Assembly: GCF_000819445.1 (NCBI RefSeq)
Contig: NZ_CP005286.1
Location: 1,488,001 to 1,552,000, forward strand
DNA from: Corynebacterium humireducens NBRC 106098 = DSM 45392
Lineage (GTDB): Bacteria > Actinomycetota > Actinomycetes > Mycobacteriales > Mycobacteriaceae
Length of the DNA stretch: 64,000 nt
Direction: 5' to 3'
Shown piece after piece: positions 8,389 through 16,382 of the stretch (the stretch's first letter is position 1; each line of letters begins with the position of its first letter). Below the pieces are notes generated by a model that did not search any database, had not been told where the DNA came from, and saw only the letters and a list, made by a program, of their open reading frames with translations. A program made the translations under genes and the position numbers.

Positions 8389-8964
8389 ATGCATCTTGAC
8401 GCCGAACTCCTCTCCCCCACCACGGTCATCGACTCCGACCACCCCGACATCGTCGCCCTCGCGCGGACGCTGACGGGCGCCACCCCGCCGCAGACGGTGC
8501 GTAACGTCTTCGAGTACGTGCGCGACCGCATCACCCACCCGGCGGACACCGGCGGCACCGGGGTCGCCGTCAGCGCCTCCGAGACGCTGCAGGCCGGCGA
8601 GGGCATCTGCCACGCCCAGGCCGCCCTGCTCGCCGCCCTCTACCGGGCGGCCGGCATCCCCGCGGGCCTGCGTCACCAGCAGGTGGACACCGAGACGGGG
8701 CAGACGGTGCTGCACGGCATCGCCACGGTGTGGGCCCCCGACATCTCCGAGACCGGCGGCTTCCTCCTCGTCGACCCCCGCTACCCGGAGAGCGACCCGC
8801 GCCACTCCGGCCACGACTGGCAGACCCGGGCCCTGCAGCCGCCCTTCGAGCGGAACCTGCCGACGGTCCACACCGACATGCCGCCGGCGGTGGTCACCGC
8901 CCTGCGGGAGGCCACTGACGCGCAGTCACTGCTGCGCGGGGGCCTGCCGGCCACCCTCGACTGA
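8389..8964 (+). CDS. Transglutaminase-like fold protein
   Basis: 191 residues. The core carries an apparently intact Cys-His-Asp triad: GICHAQAALLAALYRAAGIPA (Cys), TVLHGIATVW (His) and LLVDPRYPE (Asp), as in the transglutaminase/protease-like superfamily. No signal peptide is visible, so it is probably cytoplasmic. The substrate is unknown. It follows the flavin pair by 35 nt but has its own -10 box, so it may be transcribed both alone and by read-through. It converges on hisS with 7 nt between the stop codons. Confidence 0.8.
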   Translation: MHLDAELLSPTTVIDSDHPDIVALARTLTGATPPQTVRNVFEYVRDRITHPADTGGTGVAVSASETLQAGEGICHAQAALLAALYRAAGIPAGLRHQQVDTETGQTVLHGIATVWAPDISETGGFLLVDPRYPESDPRHSGHDWQTRALQPPFERNLPTVHTDMPPAVVTALREATDAQSLLRGGLPATLD

Positions 8965-8971
8965 CTCCCCC

Positions 8972-10255
8972 TCAGGACAGGGCGGCGCGCAGCTGCCCGA
9001 CGACCGCGTCGAGCGCCACGTCCTCCTGCGTGTGGGCCGCCAGGTCCTTGACGGCGACGGTGCCCTCCTCGAGCTCCCGGTCGCCGAGGACCAGAGCCAC
9101 GCGGGCACCGGCGCGGTCGGCACCCTTCATCGCGCCCTTGAGACCCCGGTCGCCGTAGGCCATGTCGGCGGAGAGGCCGGCGGCCCGCAGCTCGTTGATG
9201 AGCAGCGCCATCGCCTTCTTGGCGGCGGCTCCGAGGGCCACGCCGTACACGTCGACGCGACGCTCCACCCCGTCGAGAGTCACGCCCTCCGCCTCGAGGG
9301 CCAGGACGGTGCGGTCGACGCCGAGGCCGTAGCCGATGCCGGAGAGGTCCTGGCCGCCGAGCTGGGCCATGAGGCCGTCGTAACGCCCGCCGCCACCGAT
9401 GCCCGACTGGGCGCCGAGTCCGTCGTGGACGAACTCGAAGCAGGTCTTGGTGTAGTAGTCGAGACCACGGACCATGCGCGGGTTGATGACGTAGGGGACG
9501 GACATGTCGTCGAGAAGCCCGGTGACGGTCTCGAAGTGCTCCTGCGCCTCGACGGAGAGGTGGTCGAGCATGAGCGGCGCGTCGGCGGTCATCTCCTGGA
9601 CCTCGGGGCGCTTGTCGTCGAGGACGCGCAGCGGGTTGATCTCCGCGCGGGCGCGGGTCTCCTCGTCGAGCGGCAGGCCGAGGAGGAACTGCTGCAGCTT
9701 CTCCCGGTACTCCGGGCGGCAGGTGCTGTCGCCGAGGCTGGTGAGCTCCAGACGGAAGTCCCGCAGCCCCAGGGAACGGTAGCAACGGTCGGCCAGGGCG
9801 ACGACCTCGGCGTCGAGGGCCGGGTCGTCGACACCGATGGCCTCGACGCCGACCTGCTGCAGCTGGCGGTAACGGCCGGCCTGCGGACGCTCGTAGCGGA
9901 AGAAGGGGCCGGCGTAGTTGAGCTTGACGGGCAGCTGGCCGCGGTCGAGGTTGTGCTCGATGACGGCGCGCACGACTCCGGCGGTACCCTCCGGGCGGAG
10001 GGTGACGGAACGGCCGCCCCGGTCCGCGAAGGTGTACATCTCCTTGCTCACCACGTCGGTGGACTCACCGACGCCGCGGGCGAACAGGGTGGTGTCCTCG
10101 AAGACGGGGAGCTCGATGTGCTGGAACCCGGCGAGATGCGCCTGGTGGATGAAGGTGTCGCGCACCTTCAGGAACACCGGGGACACCGGCGGGACGTAGT
10201 CCGGCACACCCTTGGGTGCGGACAGGGCGGCAAACTTCTGCTTCTTCTCGGTCAC
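8972..10255 (-). CDS. hisS: Histidine--tRNA ligase
   Basis: 427 residues, class II synthetase. It has the N-terminal APKGVPDY, motif 2 [19 protein letters not shown], the histidine-specific [13 protein letters not shown] and GGGGRYDGL, and a C-terminal anticodon-binding domain (VDVYGVALG...[23 protein letters not shown]). It charges tRNA-His in the cytoplasm. The GTG at 10255 has AAGG 9 nt upstream; GTG 10261 is also in frame but badly spaced. It follows the MBL gene by 15 nt and may share its transcript. Confidence 0.97.
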   Translation of the reverse strand: MTEKKQKFAALSAPKGVPDYVPPVSPVFLKVRDTFIHQAHLAGFQHIELPVFEDTTLFARGVGESTDVVSKEMYTFADRGGRSVTLRPEGTAGVVRAVIEHNLDRGQLPVKLNYAGPFFRYERPQAGRYRQLQQVGVEAIGVDDPALDAEVVALADRCYRSLGLRDFRLELTSLGDSTCRPEYREKLQQFLLGLPLDEETRARAEINPLRVLDDKRPEVQEMTADAPLMLDHLSVEAQEHFETVTGLLDDMSVPYVINPRMVRGLDYYTKTCFEFVHDGLGAQSGIGGGGRYDGLMAQLGGQDLSGIGYGLGVDRTVLALEAEGVTLDGVERRVDVYGVALGAAAKKAMALLINELRAAGLSADMAYGDRGLKGAMKGADRAGARVALVLGDRELEEGTVAVKDLAAHTQEDVALDAVVGQLRAALS

Positions 10256-10270
10256 GGCCACATACCTTAC

Positions 10271-10909
10271 CTAGCGACCCAGCATGCGCAGGAACGGGTT
10301 GGTCTGCCGCTCGGCGCGCATGGTGGTGATGTCGCCGTGGCCGGGGAACAGCTGGAGGCTGTCCGGCAGGTCCCACACCGGTCCGCGGAGGGTGGCGTCC
10401 ATGTCCGCGGGCGAGGACGAGTCGAAGTCGGTACGGCCGATGGAACCCTTGAACAGGACGTCGCCGGTGAAGCAGAAGTCCTCGTGGACGAGCAGGACGG
10501 AACCCGGCGAATGGCCCGGGGCGTGGACCACCCGCAGCTCCACGCCCGCCAGGGTGACGGTGTCCCCGTCGTGCAGGTCGCGCAGGTCCTCGATGGGCAC
10601 CATCTTCTTCACCTCGAAGAGGACGCGCGACTGCGGGAGGATGCCCTCCTCGTGGAGCATGAACTGGTCCGCGGGGTGGAGGTGGACGGGCACGCCGTAA
10701 CGCTTCGCCAGGTCACCGGCCTCGCGGACGTGGTCGATGTGGCCGTGGGTGCACACGATCTCACTGAGTTCGGCGCCGGTCTCCTCGAGCAGGGCGATGA
10801 CCTGCCGGGCGGCGTGCATGCCGGGGTCGATGACACCCGCCTTCCCGTCGTTGACGACGACGAAGGTGTTGGTCTGGTACGGGCCGGCGGTGAATCCGTG
10901 GAGCTGCAT
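10271..10909 (-). CDS. MBL-fold metallo-hydrolase (glyoxalase II-like)
   Basis: 212 residues. It has the metallo-beta-lactamase metal motif CTHGHIDH near residues 53-60, then HAPGHSPGSVLL and FTGDVLFKGSIGRTD, and a terminal LFPGHGDITT. This is the layout of glyoxalase II-like hydrolases, which bind two metals and cleave thioesters or related bonds. The gene sits directly upstream of hisS, as in other corynebacteria and mycobacteria. The substrate is not proven. A leaderless -10 box TAGACT overlaps the stop of the gene upstream. Confidence 0.9.
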   Translation of the reverse strand: MQLHGFTAGPYQTNTFVVVNDGKAGVIDPGMHAARQVIALLEETGAELSEIVCTHGHIDHVREAGDLAKRYGVPVHLHPADQFMLHEEGILPQSRVLFEVKKMVPIEDLRDLHDGDTVTLAGVELRVVHAPGHSPGSVLLVHEDFCFTGDVLFKGSIGRTDFDSSSPADMDATLRGPVWDLPDSLQLFPGHGDITTMRAERQTNPFLRMLGR

Positions 10910-10916
10910 GCCAGGC

Positions 10917-10922
10917 AGTCTA
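10917..10922 (-). promoter_or_regulatory. -10 box TAGACT for the MBL hydrolase gene
   Basis: On the minus strand TAGACT is 7 nt before ATG 10909. Its TAG is also the stop codon of the preceding gene. Confidence 0.5.
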
Positions 10923-11528
10923 GCCCGCGGGCTGGTACTCGTGAACCTCGTAGGTCACCTCGACCTGCGGAACCTCCCCACCCGCCTCGAGGGTGAGGTA
11001 GGGCAGGTGGCAGTCGTCGAGAAGCATCCACCCGGCGGCGGCCTCCGCCTCATGGGTGGTCACCCCGGTGGCGTCCACGAGGGAGGCCTGCAGGGGCGAC
11101 TGCTTGTCGACGCCCGCGAACTCCACCAGGTACACCCCGTCACCGCAGCCCGGCTGCCCGGCCGGGAACCAGTTGCCGGCGGGGCCGAGGATGATCTGCG
11201 GCAGTCCCCCGCGCCACACGGTGAACTCCCCCTCCCAGCTGCGGACATGCTCGACCCCACCCCAGGAGTCCGTGGCCGCCGGTGCCGGGCCGGCGGTGAC
11301 GCGGTTGAGCCGTGCGTCGGCCAGCGGATCCGGGGTCTCCTCGACCGTCGTGTCCGCCGTCCCAGCCGCCTCGGCGGTGGCCGTCGGAGTCTCGGCGGCC
11401 CGGGCCACGAGGTCCTGCCCGTCGTCCGGACCACGCACCCCCAGCACCACGGCGGCGACGATACCGCCGATGATGAGGACGATCGCGGTGAGGATCGCAA
11501 CGAGACTGTTTCTCTCCGAACGGGTCAT
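10920..11528 (-). CDS. Membrane-anchored protein of unknown function
   Basis: About 202 residues. A short basic cytoplasmic end (MTRSERN) leads into one membrane helix near residues 9-30 (LVAILTAIVLIIGGIVAAVVLG). A Thr/Ala/Glu-rich linker follows, then a globular outer domain with a single Trp-rich segment (GGVEHVRSWEGEFTVWRGGLPQIILG) and two cysteines (GQPGCGDG, DDCHLPY) that could pair. I do not recognise the family. ATG 11528 is chosen; ATG 11537 and 11540 are in frame. It is followed by the MBL gene after 10 nt. Confidence 0.75.
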   Translation of the reverse strand: MTRSERNSLVAILTAIVLIIGGIVAAVVLGVRGPDDGQDLVARAAETPTATAEAAGTADTTVEETPDPLADARLNRVTAGPAPAATDSWGGVEHVRSWEGEFTVWRGGLPQIILGPAGNWFPAGQPGCGDGVYLVEFAGVDKQSPLQASLVDATGVTTHEAEAAAGWMLLDDCHLPYLTLEAGGEVPQVEVTYEVHEYQPAG

Positions 11529-11554
11529 GCAGATCATCATGACAGACAGCAGGA

Positions 11555-11587
11555 AGCCCCGGCCAACCGCTACGGGTGACCGGGGCT
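11555..11587 (-). terminator. Hairpin terminator after tpx
   Basis: AGCCCCGG and CCGGGGCT form an 8-bp stem 11 nt after the tpx stop on the minus strand. The T-tract is weak. Confidence 0.6.
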
Positions 11588-11598
11588 CGGACGGGGGT

Positions 11599-12096
11599 CT
11601 AGGAGAGGGCGTTGACCGCGGCGTCGTAGTCCGGCTCGTCGGTGATCTCGTCGACGAGCTGGGTGTAGACGACCTTGCCGTTCTCGTCCGCGACGATGAC
11701 GGCGCGGGCCAGCAGGCCCTGCAGCGGGGAGCCCTGCAGGGTCAGGCCGTAATCCTCACCGAAGGAGGAACGGAAGGCGGAGCCGGTGGTGACGTTCTCG
11801 ATGCCCTCGGCGGAGCAGAAACGGCCGTGGGCGAAGGGCAGGTCCTGGGAGACGCCGAGGACGACGGTGTTGTCCAGGGAGGTGGCGCGCTCGTTGAACT
11901 CGCGGACGGACTTGGCGCAGACGCCGGTGTCCAGGGACGGGAAGATGTTGAGGACGACGCGCTTGCCCGCGAAGTCGGCCGGGGTCAGCTCACCGAGGTC
12001 GGTGCCGACGAGGGTGAAGTCCGGCAGCTGGTCGCCGACGGCCGGCAGCTCGCCTGCGGTGGTGGTGGATTCGTTCTTGAAGGTTACGTTTGCCAT
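11599..12096 (-). CDS. tpx: Thiol peroxidase (Tpx, atypical 2-Cys peroxiredoxin)
   Basis: 165 residues. The peroxidatic cysteine lies in [19 protein letters not shown] and the resolving cysteine in [11 protein letters not shown], the spacing of atypical 2-Cys Tpx proteins. It reduces H2O2 and alkyl hydroperoxides using thioredoxin. ATG 12096 (MANVTFKN) is supported by homologue length and by a TATTGT box 6 nt upstream; the longer frame to 12138 is not needed. It is monocistronic, with a hairpin downstream, and divergent from the cyclophilin gene. Confidence 0.95.
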   Translation of the reverse strand: MANVTFKNESTTTAGELPAVGDQLPDFTLVGTDLGELTPADFAGKRVVLNIFPSLDTGVCAKSVREFNERATSLDNTVVLGVSQDLPFAHGRFCSAEGIENVTTGSAFRSSFGEDYGLTLQGSPLQGLLARAVIVADENGKVVYTQLVDEITDEPDYDAAVNALS

Positions 12097-12102
12097 GCCC
12101 CC

Positions 12103-12108
12103 ACAATA
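12103..12108 (-). promoter_or_regulatory. -10 box TATTGT for tpx
   Basis: TATTGT on the minus strand, 6 nt before the tpx ATG. A G-run in the gap could also serve as a weak ribosome site. Confidence 0.45.
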
Positions 12109-12196
12109 GAGATGTCCACCACACCGTGCCACGGTCACACCGCGCCGGTTAGACTGACTGACCGTACATGTCCGACAACGTCAGGAAGAGTCACCG

Positions 12197-13039
12197 GTGA
12201 CCGACAACAGGAAACGCGGCGAGGACGCCCTCGCCCAGCTTGACCGCGAACTGAAATCCCGCGACCGCGCCGAGAAGTCCCGCCCCCTCAAGATCGGTCT
12301 GGCGGCCGCCGTGGTGATCCTCGCGATCGTCGGTGGCATCTGGTTCCTCGCCACCCGGGACACCGGCGAGGAGGTCACCGCCTCCGAGGAGACCACCACC
12401 ACGGAGACCCCGACCATGGAGCCGCTGGCCATGACCCGCGCCACCGCCCTCCCGGAGACCGTCACCTGCGAGTACCCCGAGGCCGGCGAGCCCGCCCGCG
12501 AGATCTCCGCCCCGGGCACCGAGAACATCCCCACCACCGGCACCGTCAACGTCACCCTCACCACCGGCCAGGGCCCGATCGGCATGGAGCTCGACCGCTC
12601 CGTCGCCCCGTGCACCGTCAACGCCATCGAGCACTTCGCGGCCGAGGGCTACTACGACGACACCGTCTGCCACCGCCTGACCACCTCCGGCATCCACGTC
12701 CTGCAGTGCGGCGACCCGTCCGGCACCGGTGCCGGCGGCCCCGGCTTCCAGTTCGCCAACGAGTACCCGACCGATGAGCTCGAGGGCCCGGCCACCTCCC
12801 CGGTGATCTACCCGCGCGGCTCCATCGCCATGGCCAACGCCGGCGCGGACACCAACGGCTCCCAGTTCTTCCTGAACTACCAGGACTCCCCGCTGGCCCC
12901 GGACTACACCTACTTCGGTCAGATCTCCGAGGAGGGCCTGGCCACCCTCGACCAGATCGCCGAGGCCGGTGTCGAGGGCGGCGCCGCCGACGGTGCCCCC
13001 GCCGAGGAGGTCCGCATCGAGACCGCCACCCTCGGATAG
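12197..13039 (+). CDS. Membrane-anchored cyclophilin-type peptidyl-prolyl isomerase
   Basis: 280 residues. An N-terminal charged cytoplasmic stretch is followed by a membrane helix at about 32-52 (IGLAAAVVILAIVGGIWFLAT), a Thr/Glu linker, and a cyclophilin domain at about 110-275 with YYDDTVCHRL, GGPGFQFANE, GSIAMANAGADTNGSQFF and YTYFGQI. It should catalyse proline cis/trans isomerisation outside the membrane. The GTG start has AGGAAG 8 nt upstream. Two or three extra cysteines in the domain (TVTCEY, APCTV, VCHRL, LQCGD) are of a type that could form disulfides outside the cell. A strong terminator follows. Confidence 0.93.
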   Translation: MTDNRKRGEDALAQLDRELKSRDRAEKSRPLKIGLAAAVVILAIVGGIWFLATRDTGEEVTASEETTTTETPTMEPLAMTRATALPETVTCEYPEAGEPAREISAPGTENIPTTGTVNVTLTTGQGPIGMELDRSVAPCTVNAIEHFAAEGYYDDTVCHRLTTSGIHVLQCGDPSGTGAGGPGFQFANEYPTDELEGPATSPVIYPRGSIAMANAGADTNGSQFFLNYQDSPLAPDYTYFGQISEEGLATLDQIAEAGVEGGAADGAPAEEVRIETATLG

Positions 13040-13066
13040 ACACCCGTCACACCGCTTATCGACGCG

Positions 13067-13103
13067 CCCTCCCTCCCGGATTCACAACCTCCGGGAGGGA
13101 GGG
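13067..13103 (+). terminator. Strong hairpin terminator after the cyclophilin gene
   Basis: A 14-bp perfect stem (CCCTCCCTCCCGGA and its complement, 9-nt loop) followed by TTTGCTGTTT. Confidence 0.85.
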
Positions 13104-13199
13104 TTTGCTGTTTCCCACAAGTTGTTGCGACTCTTCACAGCGCCAGATAAGGTGAGCATTGTTCATCTGTAGTCACCTGCACTAGGAACTGGTATCCCC

Positions 13200-13514
13200 A
13201 TGAAGCTCTTCTCCCGCAAGGCTCTTGCCGCCGTTGCCACCACCGTCGCCCTGACCACCGCCGGCCTGTCCGCCCCGGCTTTCGCTGAGGAGAATGGTGC
13301 CGGCACGACCACCACCGCCACCACCACCGCGACTGCCACCGTCACCCAGGCTCCGGAGGGCTCCGCCGACTTCCTCGGCTCCTCCTCCACCGGCGATGAC
13401 GAGGACTCCCTCTCCTCCGACCCGAAGGAGATCCGCGAGTGGGTCGCCGTCTTCACCGCGATCATCGGCGCTCTGTCCACCGCCTTCGTCTTCATCGACC
13501 GTCTGGGCCGCTAA
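13200..13514 (+). CDS. Small exported protein with C-terminal hydrophobic helix
   Basis: 104 residues. A clear Sec signal peptide (MKLFSRKALAAVATTVALTTAGLSAPAFA) is cleaved after residue 29. A low-complexity Thr/Ala stretch (TTTTATTTATATVTQ) and an acidic Ser/Asp patch (STGDDEDSLSSDPKE) follow. The last 30 residues contain a hydrophobic helix (EWVAVFTAIIGALSTAFVFIDRLGR). The mature protein is about 75 residues, which resembles the size and layout of corynebacterial outer-membrane/porin-like peptides, but I cannot assign a family. It stands alone between two terminators, which suggests its own promoter. Confidence 0.75.
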   Translation: MKLFSRKALAAVATTVALTTAGLSAPAFAEENGAGTTTTATTTATATVTQAPEGSADFLGSSSTGDDEDSLSSDPKEIREWVAVFTAIIGALSTAFVFIDRLGR

Positions 13515-13540
13515 GCTTCACGCTCTGACACCAGTTCACC

Positions 13541-13572
13541 GGGCCGTCCTCCCCACGCGGGAGGGCGGCCCG
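13541..13572. terminator. Bidirectional hairpin terminator
   Basis: GGGCCGTCCTCCC and GGGAGGGCGGCCC form a long GC stem between two convergent genes (13200-13514 plus, 13580-14104 minus). Confidence 0.65.
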
Positions 13573-13579
13573 TGACGAT

Positions 13580-14104
13580 TCAGTACCCGTCGACCCCGCG
13601 GAGCACCACCGGGTCGAAAGGCTGGCCGGTGCGGATCACCGACATCGTGCCCGTCGGCTCCAGCACCATCGCCTGCACCTGCTCCAGCGAGGCGAGGCCG
13701 GCGCGCCGCACCGCGGTGTAGACGTCGGTGCGGCTGAGATGGGCGGAACGCATGGCGTCGACAAGCATCTGCCCCTCCGAGACGACGAGGACCGGGCGTC
13801 TGCTCAGCACCCTCCCCCACCCGGTGAAACGCCGGAGCATGCCGAACGCCGCCTCCAGCACCATGAGCGTCGCCAGGCCGATGAGCCCGGCGACCAGCGT
13901 AGGCGGATGGCCGATGATGACACGCCCGGCTACAGCGCCGAACATGATGACCACCACCGCGTCCGAGGCGGTCATCGCCATGAGCACCCGCGAGCCGAAG
14001 AGCTTGGCCAGCAGCATGAACCCCAGGTAGATGCCGGTCGCGGTGGCGATGATGACGGGGATGCGCCACGGCTCGATGAGCAGTTCCTCCAAGAAGCGTT
14101 CCAC
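13580..14104 (-). CDS. DUF421 (YetF/YcaP-type) membrane protein
   Basis: 174 residues. Three membrane helices in the first 90 residues (PVIIATATGIYLGFMLLAKLFG, AVVVIMFGAVAGRVIIG, TLVAGLIGLATLMVLEAAFG) are followed by a cytoplasmic DUF421 domain (RRPVLVVSEGQMLVDAMRSAHLSRTDVYTAVRRAGLASLEQVQAMVLEPTGTMSVI). The biochemical role is unknown. On the minus strand TACGGT lies 7 nt before GTG 14104, so I take this start; GTG 14113 is the alternative. Confidence 0.88.
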   Translation of the reverse strand: MERFLEELLIEPWRIPVIIATATGIYLGFMLLAKLFGSRVLMAMTASDAVVVIMFGAVAGRVIIGHPPTLVAGLIGLATLMVLEAAFGMLRRFTGWGRVLSRRPVLVVSEGQMLVDAMRSAHLSRTDVYTAVRRAGLASLEQVQAMVLEPTGTMSVIRTGQPFDPVVLRGVDGY

Positions 14105-14137
14105 ACGCTCCACCGTAGTGCCGGGGAGACGGCGAAG

Positions 14138-14166
14138 GCCGGGCCCCGCGTGATGCGGGGCCCGGC
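14138..14166 (-). terminator. Hairpin terminator after the 5'-nucleotidase gene
   Basis: GCCGGGCCCCGC and GCGGGGCCCGGC form a perfect 12-bp stem with a 5-nt loop, 25 nt after the stop codon. There is no clear T-run. Confidence 0.6.
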
Positions 14167-14191
14167 CGGTGCGTGTCGGCGGCTGCTGGAA

Positions 14192-16132
14192 CTAGCGGGA
14201 GCTGCCGACGGAGGAGAGGGAGGACTTGGCGGAGCCCAGGGAGGACTTGGCGGAACCGAAGGACGACTCGGCGGAACCGCCATTCTTGTCAGCCGGCGGG
14301 GTCGGGGCGGCAACCTGCTTAGCGTCCGTGGTGATGACCAGGTCGGCGAGGGTCCACTCACCCTCGGGAACAACCAGTTCCACGGTGGCGGTGCCGTGCT
14401 CGCCCAGACCGGTGGTGATCTGGGAGAAGTCGTTGTCGATCGCCGCGGTGACCTCGGTGGTGCCCAGCGCCACGGTGACGTTCTCGGCGATCGGCTCGCC
14501 GGCGGTGGAGTAGTTCAGGGAGGCCAGGTTCAGGGTGACGGTCTCGCCGGTAACGAGCTCGCCCTCCTCGACGGTGACAGCGATGTCGGACTGCTTGAGG
14601 CGCGGCTCGACGGACTCGTTGGCCTTCAGGTAGTCGATGAGAGCCTGGACGTCCATGTAGCCGACCAGGTTGATGTTGCGGACATCGTCCGGGTTGATCA
14701 GGCCGTCACCACCCTCGAAGAGGAAGGTGGAGGCGGCGACGGTGTAGTCGGCGTTCGGATCGATCGGCTCGCCGTTCAGGCGGGCGTCGATGATCCGCTC
14801 GCCCTGCTCGGCAGCCGGGTCGTAGGTGTAGGTGAAGCCCTCGGAGACACCCAGCGCCAGGCGCGGACGCTCGCCGCCGGGCTTCCACTGGTTCTCCAGG
14901 GTGTCCAGGACGGCCTGTCCGGTCATCGTGGCGACCGAGACCTCGTTGCCGAACGGCTGGATGGTGACCACGTCGGCGTAGGTGACCTCGCCGGCCGGCA
15001 GATCCGCGCGGACGCCGCCGGCGTTCATGAAGCCGATCTGGATCTCCTGGCCCAGGAGGGCACCGAGGGAGGCACGCTGTGCCTCGGCGATCAGGTGGTT
15101 GAGGGTTGACTCGACACCGCGGTTCGATCCCGCGTCCGCATCGGCGTTGGAGCCGCGGTAGAAGGAGTTGTCGATGGTGGCGATGACTTCCTCGCCGATG
15201 ACGTCGGCCTGGGCCTTGGCCTCGGCGACGATCTGAGCCACTTCCGGATCCTCTTCGATTCCGAGTTCCTCGACCGCAGCGTAGTCGTACTGCTTGATGG
15301 CGATGCTGTCGATGGTCTTGGTGTCGGTGTTGAAGGTGAAGTCGACGTCGGTGAGGACCTTGCCGTACTCCAGGGACTGAGCGTACGGGAGCGGCGCGTC
15401 GGCGACGGCGTACTGCTGGTGGGAGTCACCACCGAAGAGGAAGTCGACGTAGGTCTCGTCGAAGCCGTCGACGTAGCGGGCGGCGTCCTCGTGGAACAGG
15501 GCGATGACGACGTCGGCCTCGCCGGAGTCCTTCAGGCGCTGCGCCTCGGCGTTGGTCTCGGCGATCGGGTCACGGAACTCCAGGCCCGCGATGCCGGCCG
15601 GAGAGACCTTGTCGGCGGTGGTGGTGGCGACGGTGCCGACGAAGCCGATCTTCACGCCGTTCTTCTCGATGACGGTGGACGCGTTCAGGAGACGGGTGTC
15701 GTCCTCCTTGTAGACGTTGGCGCCGAGGATCGGGAAGTCGGAGTTCGGGATGATGCGGTTCAGGAGGTCGTCCTGGCCCTGGTCGAACTCGTGGTTGCCC
15801 ACTGCGGAGGCCTCGACTCCGGCGGCGTTGAGGAAGTCGATGGTGTACTCGTCGTCGGTGATCGCGGAGATGAACGCGGAACCACCGACGTTGTCACCGG
15901 AGGTGGTGAAGACGTTCTCGTCACCGTTGATCGTGTTGTTGAGGCCGGCGATGAGTGCGGCGCCCATCTCCTTGTTGTAGTCATCCTCCGCGAGACGGCC
16001 GTGGAAGTCGGTGATGTTGGACACCGAGAACTCGACGGTGTTGTCCTGGGCCAGGGCGGCCGGAGCGAGGGAGAGGGCGAGGGCGGCGGTGGTCGTGGCT
16101 GCGAGGAAGCGGCCGAAACGACGGAGAGACAC
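14192..16132 (-). CDS. ushA: Secreted 5'-nucleotidase / metallophosphatase (UshA-like)
   Basis: 646 residues. The Sec signal peptide ends ALAQD. The N-terminal metallophosphatase domain has the metal motifs SNITDFHGRL, TSGDNVGGSAF, GNHEFDQG and FGGDSHQQY. The C-terminal 5'-nucleotidase domain contains NAGGVRADLPAGEVTYADVVTIQPFGNEV and STFLFEGGDG. It should release phosphate from extracellular nucleotides or UDP-sugars. The last 28 residues are four 7-residue Ser-rich units (GSAESSF, GSAKSSL, GSAKSSL, SSVGSSR). GTG 16132 has AGGAG 7 nt upstream; the longer TTG frame to 16156 would overlap that site. C. glutamicum ushA is a phosphate-starvation gene. Confidence 0.93.
   Translation of the reverse strand: MSLRRFGRFLAATTTAALALSLAPAALAQDNTVEFSVSNITDFHGRLAEDDYNKEMGAALIAGLNNTINGDENVFTTSGDNVGGSAFISAITDDEYTIDFLNAAGVEASAVGNHEFDQGQDDLLNRIIPNSDFPILGANVYKEDDTRLLNASTVIEKNGVKIGFVGTVATTTADKVSPAGIAGLEFRDPIAETNAEAQRLKDSGEADVVIALFHEDAARYVDGFDETYVDFLFGGDSHQQYAVADAPLPYAQSLEYGKVLTDVDFTFNTDTKTIDSIAIKQYDYAAVEELGIEEDPEVAQIVAEAKAQADVIGEEVIATIDNSFYRGSNADADAGSNRGVESTLNHLIAEAQRASLGALLGQEIQIGFMNAGGVRADLPAGEVTYADVVTIQPFGNEVSVATMTGQAVLDTLENQWKPGGERPRLALGVSEGFTYTYDPAAEQGERIIDARLNGEPIDPNADYTVAASTFLFEGGDGLINPDDVRNINLVGYMDVQALIDYLKANESVEPRLKQSDIAVTVEEGELVTGETVTLNLASLNYSTAGEPIAENVTVALGTTEVTAAIDNDFSQITTGLGEHGTATVELVVPEGEWTLADLVITTDAKQVAAPTPPADKNGGSAESSFGSAKSSLGSAKSSLSSVGSSR
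14195..14278 (-). repeat. Four 21-bp coding repeats at the 3' end of ushA
   Basis: Tandem 21-bp units encode GSAESSF, GSAKSSL, GSAKSSL and the weaker SSVGSSR. Unit number may vary between strains. Confidence 0.7.
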
Positions 16133-16250
16133 GGGAGAACTCCTGTAAATCGTCAAATAGCGGATCAGGAATAGTTCTAACCTGACAATGAGCTACGCAC
16201 ACGATGAGAATTGGCGACTACCTGCGGGTTCATGTCCCCTGGCCCCAGAA

Positions 16251-16309
16251 TTAACCCTCCGGTCACCCGATGTGGTCACACTATTAACCGGCGTCACTAT
16301 CCCTTAACG
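16251..16309. promoter_or_regulatory. TTAAC repeats upstream of ushA, possible PhoR-type sites
   Basis: TTAACC at 16251 and 16284 and TTAACG at 16304 are spaced 33 and 20 bp apart, with GTCAC copies between them. This is 120-180 bp upstream of ushA in an AT-richer gap. Phosphate control is inferred from the gene, not proven from the motif. Confidence 0.3.
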
Positions 16310-16313
16310 TCGT

Positions 16314-16349
16314 ACCACCCCCACAAGTGTGAGCACTCGTGAGGGTGGT
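16314..16349 (-). terminator. Hairpin downstream of rel
   Basis: ACCACCC and GGGTGGT flank an inner imperfect repeat, CACAAGTG/CACTCGTG, 33 nt after the rel stop. There is no T-run, so termination is uncertain. Confidence 0.4.
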
Positions 16350-16382
16350 GTGACGGAGGTGAAACAACCGTCTCGCGGCCTG

